A DNA stretch of 64,000 nt from JANXXV01 sp038230275 (GTDB taxonomy: Bacteria > Acidobacteriota > Terriglobia > Bryobacterales > Bryobacteraceae), in assembly GCA_038230275.1 (NCBI GenBank), contig JBBRNO010000003.1:46544-110543 (forward strand), given 5' to 3'. The position numbers were made by a program, and so were the translations under genes. Below the pieces are notes generated by a model. That model made no database searches, had not been told where the DNA came from, and saw nothing but the letters and a program-made list of their open reading frames with translations. Shown one piece after another: positions 43,792-51,961 of the stretch. How positions within the stretch are numbered: position 1 is the first letter of the stretch; each line of letters begins with the position of its first letter.

Positions 43792-44780
43792 TCATCGACC
43801 TGGATCGCTTCGTGGCGGAAGAGCGGCCTTACTGGAATGAACTAGACCAGCTACTGGTCAATATGGAGGAGCGCACGCAGTACTCGTTGACGTTTGAGCA
43901 ATCGCAACGCTTCTATTATCTGTATCAACGCTGCTCCGCGGATTTGGGACGGCTGTCATCGGCAGCGGTGGAGCCTCCCGTCAGCCGCTACCTGCAATCG
44001 TTGGTGGCGCGCGCCTATGGCGAAGTCCATGAAGAGCGCCAGACCGCGGTTCGCTTCGCTCCGGCCAAGTGGTTCTTCCAGACCTTTCCACAAACATTCC
44101 GGCGCAGGAGCGCGCCGTTTCTGTTGTCGGTAGCACTCACACTGGTGGGCTGCCTGTTCGGCGCGGTGGCACTGACGGTAGACCCGGAAGCGAAGGACGC
44201 CATCATGCCGTTCCAGGGATTGCAGGCCGATCCCGGTAAACGCGTGGCGCAGGAAGAGAAGATGCAGGGGCGTCAACTGACGGGGCAGAAGTCCGGCTTT
44301 TCCGCCAAGCTCATCACCAACAATACACGGGTTGCCATCACCGCGATGTCACTCGGATTGTCATGGGGCATCGGCACCGTGGTGGTGCTGTTCTATAACG
44401 GCGTAACGTTGGGCGCGGTAGTGCTGGATTACGTGCGGGCGGGGCAAGGGCGCTTTCTGGCCGGGTGGCTGTTGCCGCACGGGGTGATTGAAATCCCGGC
44501 TATCCTGCTTGCCGGACAGGCGGGCTTTTTGCTGGCCGGTGCCTTGATCGGGTGGGGCAAACGCACGCCCATGCGGACACGATTCCGCGAGGTGGGTCCA
44601 GACCTGGTGACGCTAATCGGCGGCGTGGCGCTGATGTTACTTTGGGCCGGAATCGTCGAGGCATTCCTCTCGCAGTATCACGAGCCGGTAGTCCCCTACG
44701 CGGCGAAGATCGCGTTCGGCTGCCTGGAACTGGTGCTGCTGGTTTTGTACCTCACGCGGGCCGGGGCACGCGATGGATAA
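43788..44780 (+). CDS. SpoIIM-family integral membrane protein
   Basis: The 330-residue protein has a cytoplasmic helical N-terminal part (about 1-100), then a SpoIIM membrane domain with about five helices. Features include FLLSVALTLVGCLFGAVALT, ITAMSLGLSWGIGTVVVLFY, NGVTLGAVVLDYV and LLPHGVIEIPAILLAGQAGF. In Bacillus, SpoIIM works with SpoIID/P in forespore engulfment. Non-sporulating bacteria have it in MoxR/RDD operons, where the role is unknown, possibly membrane-envelope maintenance. Starts in an ATGA overlap and overlaps the following RDD gene by 8 bases. Confidence 0.9.
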   Translation: MIIDLDRFVAEERPYWNELDQLLVNMEERTQYSLTFEQSQRFYYLYQRCSADLGRLSSAAVEPPVSRYLQSLVARAYGEVHEERQTAVRFAPAKWFFQTFPQTFRRRSAPFLLSVALTLVGCLFGAVALTVDPEAKDAIMPFQGLQADPGKRVAQEEKMQGRQLTGQKSGFSAKLITNNTRVAITAMSLGLSWGIGTVVVLFYNGVTLGAVVLDYVRAGQGRFLAGWLLPHGVIEIPAILLAGQAGFLLAGALIGWGKRTPMRTRFREVGPDLVTLIGGVALMLLWAGIVEAFLSQYHEPVVPYAAKIAFGCLELVLLVLYLTRAGARDG

Positions 44781-45522
44781 GCTACGAATTCAAACGCCCG
44801 AAGGGATCTCTTTCTCCTTTCTGCTGGCCAGTCCGATCAGTAGAATGCTGGCATGGCTGGTGGACTTCGGCTGCGTGCTTGCCGTAACGGCGCTGCTGGG
44901 GCAAGCGGCGGCGCTGCTCTCCATCGTGTCCCCCGACGTCGCTCAGGCAGCTTATCTGCTGTTGTATTTCGTCATCTCCATTGGCTATGGCATCGCGTTC
45001 GAGTGGCACTGGCGCGGGCAGACTCCGGGCAAGCGCCTGGTTCGCCTGCGCGTGTTGGATGCACGCGGGCTCCATCTGGAGCTCAATCAGATTGTGCTGC
45101 GAAACCTGCTGCGGGCCATAGACAGTCTGCCGTTGTTATACGCCGTGGGCGGCGTGGTGAGCCTGCTGAACCGTTACTCGCAGCGGCTGGGCGACCTGGC
45201 CGGCAATACAATCGTGATCCGCAATCCCGTCATTGTGCAGCCGGATCTGGACAAGCTGATTCGCGGCCGGTTCAACTCCCTGCTCTCCTACCCGCATCTG
45301 GCGGCGCGGTTGCGCCATCTGGCCTCGCCCCAAGCGGCCGGCATCGGCCTGGAAGCGCTGGCGCGAAGAGACGAACTGGACGCGCCCGCCCGCGTCGTCC
45401 TGTTTGGCGAGATCGCGGATTACTTTCGCGGGCTGGTGGAGTTTCCGCTCGAAGCCACCGAACAAATAAGCGACGAGCAGTACGTACGGAACGTAGTCGA
45501 GATTCTATTCAGAACGGCGTAA
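44773..45522 (+). CDS. RDD-family membrane protein
   Basis: The 249 residues contain an RDD domain (about 15-155: FSFLLASPISRMLAWLVDFG, then FEWHWRGQTPGKRLVRLRVL, then LNRYSQRLGDLAGNTIVI). The Arg-Asp-Asp triad is partly replaced (R-M-L-A...D). The C-terminal cytoplasmic part (about 160-249) is unrelated to the RDD gene at 36846, and there is no GYF or zinc domain. It ends the operon that begins at 36846; the following gene is on the other strand. Confidence 0.88.
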   Translation: MDKLRIQTPEGISFSFLLASPISRMLAWLVDFGCVLAVTALLGQAAALLSIVSPDVAQAAYLLLYFVISIGYGIAFEWHWRGQTPGKRLVRLRVLDARGLHLELNQIVLRNLLRAIDSLPLLYAVGGVVSLLNRYSQRLGDLAGNTIVIRNPVIVQPDLDKLIRGRFNSLLSYPHLAARLRHLASPQAAGIGLEALARRDELDAPARVVLFGEIADYFRGLVEFPLEATEQISDEQYVRNVVEILFRTA

Positions 45523-45661
45523 TCAGATGAGCGATCATCGAGTCGGACGGCTTGCATCGCCGAAGAGCCAGTCAGCGAACATGCGTTGGTCTTGCCAACA
45601 AACAGGAAGGAGCCAACGGCCGGCGAAACTCGGACGAACTTGGCGCGCAACATTGGGTTGA

Positions 45662-46408
45662 TTACTTTAGAAATCCGCTCTGCCGCGTGGTTTTCGAACT
45701 CAACTCGTCGTTAAGCGGATCATCCAGTGCCAACACTTTCCTCATCGCCGGAGTCAAATTCCGCTGCGTTTCCGGGCGAAGAAGTTGCTTCTGGTACTGC
45801 TGCTGCGGCTTGTCCCCGCGGCAGTAGAAACCGTGCAGCGCGCGGCGGGGTGCAGCGGTGCGGTTGGCGGTGCCGCCATGCCACGCGTGTGCATTCATCA
45901 CCACCACCGTTCCGGCTTTGCCGAGCACCAATTGCTGATCGGGATGAGGCGCGAAAATGTCCGGTAAAACGTCTTGCGGCAACTTTTTCAATAGCTGAGT
46001 GCCAGGCACCACGCGAGTGGCGCCGTTATCCGGCGTGAAGTCATCCAGCATCCAGATGGTATTGCAGACCCAGTAGCCTTGTTCGTCGGGGATGCCGCCC
46101 GTGTCCGCGTGCAACGGCTGATCGCTTTCCGAATGCGGATTCGCGGACCTGGCATTCAGGCTGCTCAGCTTGAAGTTGGGCCCGATCATCGCTTCGATCT
46201 GTTCCAGAATGCGCGGCATAACAACGATTTCACGAAATAGATCACCCTTGTCCACCAGGTTAGCCAACCGCCGGGTGCCTGCTTCCTGGCGAAACTCTGA
46301 GCCGGCGTTCTGTCCTTCGATGGCAAACAACTCTTCCACGCGGTCGCGCAAGCCGGCCAGCAGAGCCGGACTCATGAAGTCTTCCAGAATTACATAGCCG
46401 CAATCCAC
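45662..46408 (-). CDS. Phytanoyl-CoA dioxygenase (PhyH)-family protein
   Basis: The 248-residue non-haem Fe(II)/2-oxoglutarate oxygenase has the metal-binding His and Asp in LHADTGGIP (about 98-105), the distal His in NAHAWHGGTANRT, and the 2-oxoglutarate-binding Arg in ANRTAAPRRALHGF. The N-terminal GYVILEDFMSPALLAGLRDR is typical. It hydroxylates an unknown substrate in the cytoplasm. It starts at a GTG and is divergent from a small membrane-protein gene. The C-terminus is slightly extended relative to many members. Confidence 0.88.
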   Translation of the reverse strand: MDCGYVILEDFMSPALLAGLRDRVEELFAIEGQNAGSEFRQEAGTRRLANLVDKGDLFREIVVMPRILEQIEAMIGPNFKLSSLNARSANPHSESDQPLHADTGGIPDEQGYWVCNTIWMLDDFTPDNGATRVVPGTQLLKKLPQDVLPDIFAPHPDQQLVLGKAGTVVVMNAHAWHGGTANRTAAPRRALHGFYCRGDKPQQQYQKQLLRPETQRNLTPAMRKVLALDDPLNDELSSKTTRQSGFLK

Positions 46409-46426
46409 ACTCTTATACTAAATGAC

Positions 46427-46795
46427 GTGACAACCACCACAATCGTGTTCGGACTGCTGTTGATTGGGCTTGGCCTTTGCGGCTATTTCGGGACCGGAAC
46501 CTCCAGTCTGACGGCGCTAATTCCGGCGGGATTCGGCGTGGCGCTGGTTGGCCTGGGCGTGATGGCGCGCAATGTCGGGCAACGGCCGCGCGCAACGCGC
46601 ATCGCCGCCGCCCTGGCTGCGATAGGCTATCTGGCCTGCGTTCCGGCGCTCTTCAAATTGCCGATGGTGCTGGCACATCAGGATATCCCGCGGCCCGCGG
46701 CTGTGGTCTCACAATCCGCCATGGCGCTGTTGACCGGCGTGTACTTTGTCTTCGCGATGAAGTGGTTTCGGGACGCGCGCAAGAAGACGGCGTAG
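46427..46795 (+). CDS. Small four-helix membrane protein
   Basis: This 122-residue protein of mainly hydrophobic sequence has four predicted helices (about 5-24, 28-48, 60-80 and 92-112). Charged residues lie at helix ends (ARNVGQRPRATR, KWFRDARKKTA), as expected from the positive-inside rule. No family is recognised. It starts at a GTG with no strong ribosome site and ends four bases before the end of the convergent pseudogene. The gene looks intact and has coding-like composition. Confidence 0.6.
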   Translation: MTTTTIVFGLLLIGLGLCGYFGTGTSSLTALIPAGFGVALVGLGVMARNVGQRPRATRIAAALAAIGYLACVPALFKLPMVLAHQDIPRPAAVVSQSAMALLTGVYFVFAMKWFRDARKKTA

Positions 46796-46798
46796 AGC

Positions 46799-47695
46799 TT
46801 ACTTCGAAAATGGTTTATCGGGCCGATTACGGTTCAGCTTCTGGTCATCGATGGTGCCGGGGGTCCAGCTTCTCGCGATTTCAACATCCTGCTGAGTCTT
46901 CGCGGTAAGACCGGTGATGTCAATAACGCCGACGCGATTGTACAAATGGGGCGATGTGTATTGAGACGTGTATGCCTGCGCGTACTGCCGCCAGTGATTC
47001 ACGGCGGCTTCCAGGCGATGGATCGCCTGCTGTTTCGAGGCAGCCTCCGAATTGCGGTCGTAGACGGCCAAGGCGGCGGCTCCACGGATTTTTTCGGCGT
47101 AGTATTCGCCCAGGTGCGCCATTGCTTCGATGTCCGCCCGCGTGGCTTGCAGTTCCCTGCCGTCCGTGCTTTTCGCGGCGGGTAGCGTGGTCAGCGCACG
47201 TTTTGCGTGCTGATCCAGTTGGTCGGCAATCTGCAACGGCGTGGCGCCTTTCAAAGCAGCCGCCGCCGGTTTGCATGCGGCGCCATTCCACGATGTTCAA
47301 GACATCGCTGCCGGGCATGGTTTCTCCCTCAATAAATTGGCGCACCGGGAAGAAGCCGCGATGGCGGCGGGGATGGCTGATGCACGCCTCAGGAAACCAA
47401 CGCAGATCCATATCGCCCCAGAAGAATCGCGTGATCAGGGGGAAGACTTCGGAGGCATCCGACCAGGCACTCAGCAATTTTTTGCGGTCAGTTTCCGGAA
47501 AGCGTTTGGCGACAATCTTCTCAAAGAGCGCATCGGGCAGGTCTGGATCGTAGCTTAAGCGTCCCCAAAGAAGATAGGAATACCACTGCTTCGAAATAAC
47601 CAGTTGCCGGGGATTCCCGGGAGATTACTAAAGACAGTTTGTGCTAATGCCGGCACTGCCAGCAGAAGAAGCGAGAGGTTTAATCGAACGGCCAT
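46799..47695 (-). pseudogene. Secreted glycosidase-like protein, internally deleted and frameshifted
   Basis: On the minus strand an N-terminal signal peptide (MAVRLNLSLLLLAVPALAQ, ATG at 47695) runs into PGIPGNWLFRSSGIP and stops at 47555. The conserved body appears in a second frame as QLVISKQWYSYLLWGRLSYD, then VAKRFPETDRKK, then LITRFFWGDMDLRWFPEACI, then FPVRQFIEGETMPGSDVLNI. After a shift near 47285 a third frame carries the C-terminus, GATPLQIADQLDQHAKRAL to RNRPDKPFSK, ending at 46799. Most of the catalytic domain expected between signal peptide and body is absent. Resemblance to alpha-glucuronidase-like proteins is tentative. The start overlaps the end of the amidohydrolase gene. Confidence 0.7.
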
Positions 47696-48573
47696 ACGCG
47701 CTCGATGGTCTTGCTTAACATCCAGCTCTTGTCTTCGGCATTCAGAAACTTCATATCGTCTTTCACCAGCGTTAAAGCCTGTGCGTACGTTGTATGGTGC
47801 TGTTCCACGACGGGCCAATCCGTCGCCCACATCAACTGCTTCGGACCAAAGGCCGCATGCAGCCGCTTCACGTGTTCCTGCGCGTCGGCAAATGGATAGG
47901 GTTGCTTTGAAATCTGCCAGGCGTGCGACACCTTCACAAAGGCCGTCGGGAACCGCTTGAACGCGATCAGCTTTTCCAGTTCCTGCGGCTCATCCACCGG
48001 GCAATCGGCCATATGATCGATCACCAGCGTGGTGTGCGGGAATTTTTCCTGGATGCGTTCCACGTCCGGCATGCGCGAAATGGGGGCGAGAATCGTCATC
48101 GGCACTTTGAGTTCGCCGCACCGTTTCCAGAGCGGGGCCATCAACGGGCCGTTAATCCAATCGCCGCTGGCATTGCCGGCCGGACTGAGACGGACGCCTC
48201 GGAACCCCTGTTCCTTCACCAGGCGTGAGAGATGATCCGGCGCTGCGGGATCCAGTGGGTCGACGCGCGCCACGCCGCGAAAGTATTGCGGGTATTGCTT
48301 GAGCACCGCGGCCAGAAACGAATTGTCGTAGCGATAGTGGATCACCTGAATGATGACGGTTTTGGCAACGCCGTTCGCCTTCATCAGTGCAAGCAGCATT
48401 TCGGGACTGGCGTCTTTCTTCGGAGGATTCACTGTCTCCTTCGCCCACGGAAACGCGGGATCGGCTCTCCAGACGTGAACGTGTGGATCGATGATTTTGT
48501 AGGACGCCGCCGGTTCCGCCGCAAGCATGCCCGCTCCCATGGTCATACCGATGAATTCTCTCCTGTCGATCAT
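47680..48573 (-). CDS. Tat-exported amidohydrolase-2 family protein
   Basis: This is a 297-residue TIM-barrel metal-dependent hydrolase (PF04909). A twin-arginine-like start (MIDRREFIGMTMGAGMLAAE) suggests export. The metal-site HxH is IIDPHVHVW (about 30-32), with other ligands His in LVIDHMADCP and Asp in LMWATDWPV. The family includes decarboxylases and lactonases. Substrate unknown. The start is the ATG at 48573. The last codons overlap the start of the downstream pseudogene, suggesting they once formed an operon. Confidence 0.88.
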   Translation of the reverse strand: MIDRREFIGMTMGAGMLAAEPAASYKIIDPHVHVWRADPAFPWAKETVNPPKKDASPEMLLALMKANGVAKTVIIQVIHYRYDNSFLAAVLKQYPQYFRGVARVDPLDPAAPDHLSRLVKEQGFRGVRLSPAGNASGDWINGPLMAPLWKRCGELKVPMTILAPISRMPDVERIQEKFPHTTLVIDHMADCPVDEPQELEKLIAFKRFPTAFVKVSHAWQISKQPYPFADAQEHVKRLHAAFGPKQLMWATDWPVVEQHHTTYAQALTLVKDDMKFLNAEDKSWMLSKTIERVWPFD

Positions 48574-48704
48574 TTATAAATGGGCTCCAATTTGCTTACC
48601 ACCTATTAGCCGGACCGCTCGTAGCCGGCTTGAGGGCCTTTGCGCGGAGTCGATATCAACGCAGATCCAAGGCAGCCCTAGTTCTATCTCATTCCGGGGT
48701 GTAA

Positions 48705-49560
48705 GTGCAACACGCACATTCAGGTACTCCAGGTGATTCTCTGCCAGAGCAGATTGGACCTTACCAGGTGCTGCGGGAATTGGGCCGGGGTGCGATGGGA
48801 GTGGTGTTCCGCGGTTTGGACCCCAGCATCGGACGTGCCGTCGCGATCAAGGTCACTCGTTCGCAGGCGTTCAGTACAGCCGATGAGAATGCGGAGGCTC
48901 GGCTGCGCTTCACGCGAGAGGCTAGTGGGGCGGGAAGGCTCTCGCATCCGAATATCGTTGCCGTTTACCAGCTTGGGGAATAGCGTGACTTTCAGTATCT
49001 GGTGATGGAACTGGTGCCTGGGAGTTCGCTGGAGAAGTTGATCATGACGGGAACAGCCATGGCTGTTCAACAGGCTTTGGGAATTTTGCGGCCGATTGCC
49101 GATGCATTGAACCATGCCGATGGCGACGGTGTGGTATAGCGGGATATTAAACCTGCCAATATTCTGGTCCGGCCGGACGGTAAGGTCAAGATCACTGACT
49201 TTGGGATTGCGCGCGTGGTTTCACAGACTTTCACTAAGACAGGGATGACGACGGGCACACCGGCGTACATGTCGCCGGAGCAGATCATGTCTTCGAAAGT
49301 GGATGGTAAAGCGGATCAGTACTCTTTGGCGGTTATGGCTTACGAGTTGCTGAGTGGACGCAAGCCGTTCGAGGCGGAGGCTCCGCATACTTTGACGTTG
49401 CGGATTATGAACGAGGAGCCGGAGCCGATTCATAAGCTAAATCCGGGTTTGGCTCGGGAATGTTCGACGGTGTTTGAGAAGGCACTGGCGAAGAAGGCCG
49501 TCGCGCTACCAATTCGGCGGCAGCATGATCGGATCCGGCACCCGCTCAGGCAATCTGTAA
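48705..49560 (+). pseudogene. Serine/threonine protein kinase with two in-frame TAG codons and frameshifted end
   Basis: A Pkn2-type kinase is readable in one frame: IGPYQVLRELGRGAMGVVFR, the ATP-binding Lys in VAIKVT, the DFG loop in VKITDFGIARVV, TPAYMSPEQI and ADQYSLAVMAYELLSGRKPF. TAG interrupts at 48981-48983 (after YQLGE, where Gln is usual) and at 49137-49139 (just before RDIKPAN, where the catalytic-loop His should be). After AKKAV (about 49500) the frame is lost. With three defects and no C-terminal sensor domain this is a dead gene. Confidence 0.85.
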
Positions 49561-49607
49561 AACTCAGGAAAGAAGGCACAATTGGGGTTCACTCACAATA
49601 GGAGATC

Positions 49608-49900
49608 CTACTGCTTGATTTCTGCCCTTGCCCCAAGGCGGACACAGAGAACCTCAACCTGTTTCTGTTTCTCCATGATTTGGTAGATGATTCGGTAACC
49701 ATGCGGCTTTCGGCCGTACAAGAGGTGCGGCAGATTCTTATTCTCGGGCTCCGCCGGACAGCGGCCATGGTTCTGACAAGAGGCTACGAATAGCGTCTTT
49801 AAGCCCGAGGTACCAAGTGAGGGCTGCGTCCGACGACTCGGCCTCGATCCACTCGTGGCGCAGTACCTCTACGATCAGTTTCTCGATCAGGCCGCTAAAC
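49608..49900 (-). pseudogene. RelE/ParE-type toxin remnant, frameshifted
   Basis: The minus strand reads RHEWIEAESSDAALTWYLGL, then KDAIRSLLSEPWPLS, and stops. One frame over it continues ENKNLPHLLYGRKPHGYRII, then YQIMEKQKQVEVLCVRLGAR, to a TAG at 49608. Together these match RelE/ParE toxins (RIIYQI and the terminal LGAR). No clear start codon precedes the first part. The orphan antitoxin-like gene at 50659 is about 800 bases away and not an obvious partner. Confidence 0.65.
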
Positions 49901-49915
49901 TTGTGCCCTTCCTGC

Positions 49916-50467
49916 CTACCTCTGACCCGCAGCCTTAATACCGCCGAACCCCTGCATTTGCCAAGTTGGCTGCACGACGATGACGGGAATCGGTTGGTTC
50001 AATTGCTGTAACTGCTGGTTTAGGTTGTAGAGGTTGCTGTTTAGGTTGTACATCTGCGTTGCGTCCTGATACACGTGGATGTTCACGTTCTGCGGCCTGG
50101 CTTGCGGTTTAGGCCAGTGCATATCAATTACGCCTGGATTGACCGAGTATGCTGCGTTGGGGTAGACCGGGAAAGCCGTGTCGCCCGGCGTGATGGCCGC
50201 TTTCTGTTCTTCCTCTTGACGCGCTTGTGATTCTCGGTATCGGCGCATCGTATTCTCCCAAAAGAGCCGAGACTTTTCTTCGCGGGCCCTTAGTTGGGCA
50301 GCCTCGGAAGTGGACGCTTCCTTTGCCTTCGCCATGTCGGCGTCGGCTTCCGCCACCACCCGGCGAGCCCATTCTACCCATTGTTTCTGCTTGGCCGCTT
50401 CCTCGGGAGTGATGCTTTGCGCGACCAATGTGGCCGCCAACAGCATAAATAGTGCCGTTGCTTTCAT
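49916..50467 (-). CDS. Secreted protein of unknown function
   Basis: This 183-residue protein starts at the ATG at 50467 with a good ribosome site (GGAGAA). It has a signal peptide (MKATALFMLLAATLVAQS), a charged helical region (about 20-95, TPEEAAKQKQWVEWARRVVA and RAREEKSRLFWENTMRRYRE) and a Asn/Gln-rich C-terminal repeat (MYNLNSNLYNLNQQLQQLNQ). I chose this start over an in-frame Met at 50560 because the latter precedes the signal with 31 uncharacteristic residues. No family recognised; probably periplasmic. Confidence 0.65.
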   Translation of the reverse strand: MKATALFMLLAATLVAQSITPEEAAKQKQWVEWARRVVAEADADMAKAKEASTSEAAQLRAREEKSRLFWENTMRRYRESQARQEEEQKAAITPGDTAFPVYPNAAYSVNPGVIDMHWPKPQARPQNVNIHVYQDATQMYNLNSNLYNLNQQLQQLNQPIPVIVVQPTWQMQGFGGIKAAGQR

Positions 50468-50658
50468 GTTATTCTCCGTGTATCCGCCCGCTGTTTCTAC
50501 TTTCCGACTGCGCACCATTCCGAGTTCTCTATCAACATACCAGAGTCCGGATGTGACCACGGCCCCGTGCGCGATTCGACGTTCCAGTTTCTCGAAGGCT
50601 CGCTCTGCCGCTTTGTCTAAAAGATGCCGGCAAGATCACGCTGGGCACGCGGCCAATC

Positions 50659-50886
50659 TTAGCGCGATATGCCATGTACTGCTTCGAATTCCGCGAAGAA
50701 TTCCTCGGCGTCGCGGCCTCGGCCTGCCTTCGCATCTTCCAACCCTTGCCGGATGCCTACGCTGGCGTCCGCAAGCGCTGCGATATCCAGAAGGCTGTTA
50801 TAGGATGCCGCGTCGTGCACGATTGCCGCCGCCTTGCCCTTTGCGGTAAGAATTACTGGCCGTTTGATCTTCTTGAGCTGCTTCAT
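50659..50886 (-). CDS. Phd/YefM-type antitoxin, N-terminally short
   Basis: The 75 residues match the C-terminal two thirds of a Phd/YefM antitoxin: KRPVILTAKGKAAAIVHDAA, and the Gly/Glu-rich tail QGLEDAKAGRGRDAEEFFAE. Family N-termini have a DNA-binding ...FRRxSxxFM segment. That segment (SLATFRRQSGDFM) is present upstream of the ATG in the same frame but has no start codon before a TAG at about 50937. The gene may therefore be start-damaged. No intact toxin gene is adjacent. Confidence 0.65.
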   Translation of the reverse strand: MKQLKKIKRPVILTAKGKAAAIVHDAASYNSLLDIAALADASVGIRQGLEDAKAGRGRDAEEFFAEFEAVHGISR

Positions 50887-50949
50887 AAAATCACCTGACT
50901 GGCGCCGGAATGTGGCCAGCGATTGACTTCTCTATCTAACCACCTTCCA

Positions 50950-51873
50950 TCAAAACTTACCCACCAGCCCAAACGAAGCCAATCCCCAACTGAGCGATGC
51001 ACCTTCCGGCGCAAACGTAGCCGTAACACTCGGACCGCCAATGCTGATGCTGAGGGAGTTATTAGCGTCAAACTGCACGTTGGCGGGTGCCGCGGTGACG
51101 CTGAGGAACGGGGCACCACCATGACCGGCAACCACTTGGGTATTCGGCTGCCACGTAAAGTTTCCGAACCTTGCCAATTGCTCCACATGCGTCAATTGGG
51201 CAAACCAGCCCACCGTCCATTCGCCGCCATCGCGAACACCCGGGGTGCTGGTGATAATTCCCGACGCAAATTCCTGGTGCCTTCCGTTCTCCGGTCCAAT
51301 CATGACCACGCCGCTCACCGTGAGGGAGAAAGAAACGTCGACGCGCCGGCCAAAGCTGACGGACGTCCCGGGTTGCAATTCAAAATGATGGACCGGAATG
51401 GTGAAACCCGGCACCGTGGGTGGTGTGAGCGGCGGCGTCGCAATAGGGAACTGCAGGCGAGGATACGGAATGGGCTGATAGGAGAACGAGGGTGCAAGTG
51501 TAGGGAGTGTCAACGGACCAAGGCCCGGCGTCGGCGCCGGATCGGAGCCGAGTGTCAGTTGGCCGGGAAACAAGTTCGGACGAAACCGCGGAGAGGGTGG
51601 ATCGAGGAGACTGGGCAAGCGCAGGCGGAACCCGAAGGTCTGTACCGTAACCACCGCTAACGGGAACAGCATGGCTCTAGTCTTAGCTCCGACGATCCCG
51701 TCCGGAACAAGTCCATTGCGTGACTGAAATCGGCGAACCGCGGCATCGGTGGCCGGACCGAATACTCCAATTTCGTCTACCCTCGGTTCAGTGGGCAATT
51801 TCCGAAGATTCAGACCTTTCTGCACGGCGAGCACATCGTTGCCGCGGTCGCCTCTGGAGAGATTACGAAGCAT
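50950..51873 (-). CDS. Peptidoglycan-binding (PG_binding_1) domain protein
   Basis: The 307 residues have an N-terminal PG_binding_1 domain (about 1-70: LSRGDRGNDVLAVQKGLNLR, then DEIGVFGPATDAAVRRFQSR, then GIVGAKTRAML). A long proline/leucine-rich linker follows (about 80-150, PSLLDPPSPRFRPNLFPGQL), then a beta-rich C-terminal domain (FTIPVHHFELQPGTSVSFGR to SWGLASFGLVGKF). No signal peptide is evident, so secretion route is unclear. The C-terminal domain is unknown to me. It could be a cell-wall-anchored binding protein. Confidence 0.75.
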   Translation of the reverse strand: MLRNLSRGDRGNDVLAVQKGLNLRKLPTEPRVDEIGVFGPATDAAVRRFQSRNGLVPDGIVGAKTRAMLFPLAVVTVQTFGFRLRLPSLLDPPSPRFRPNLFPGQLTLGSDPAPTPGLGPLTLPTLAPSFSYQPIPYPRLQFPIATPPLTPPTVPGFTIPVHHFELQPGTSVSFGRRVDVSFSLTVSGVVMIGPENGRHQEFASGIITSTPGVRDGGEWTVGWFAQLTHVEQLARFGNFTWQPNTQVVAGHGGAPFLSVTAAPANVQFDANNSLSISIGGPSVTATFAPEGASLSWGLASFGLVGKF

Positions 51874-51961
51874 GGCAAACTCCTCCTACTAGGTTAGCGA
51901 GATTTCCGTGAAAAAGAGTCCATACGAAATATCACTCGCCGGAAGGGCCGGACTGGGCGTC

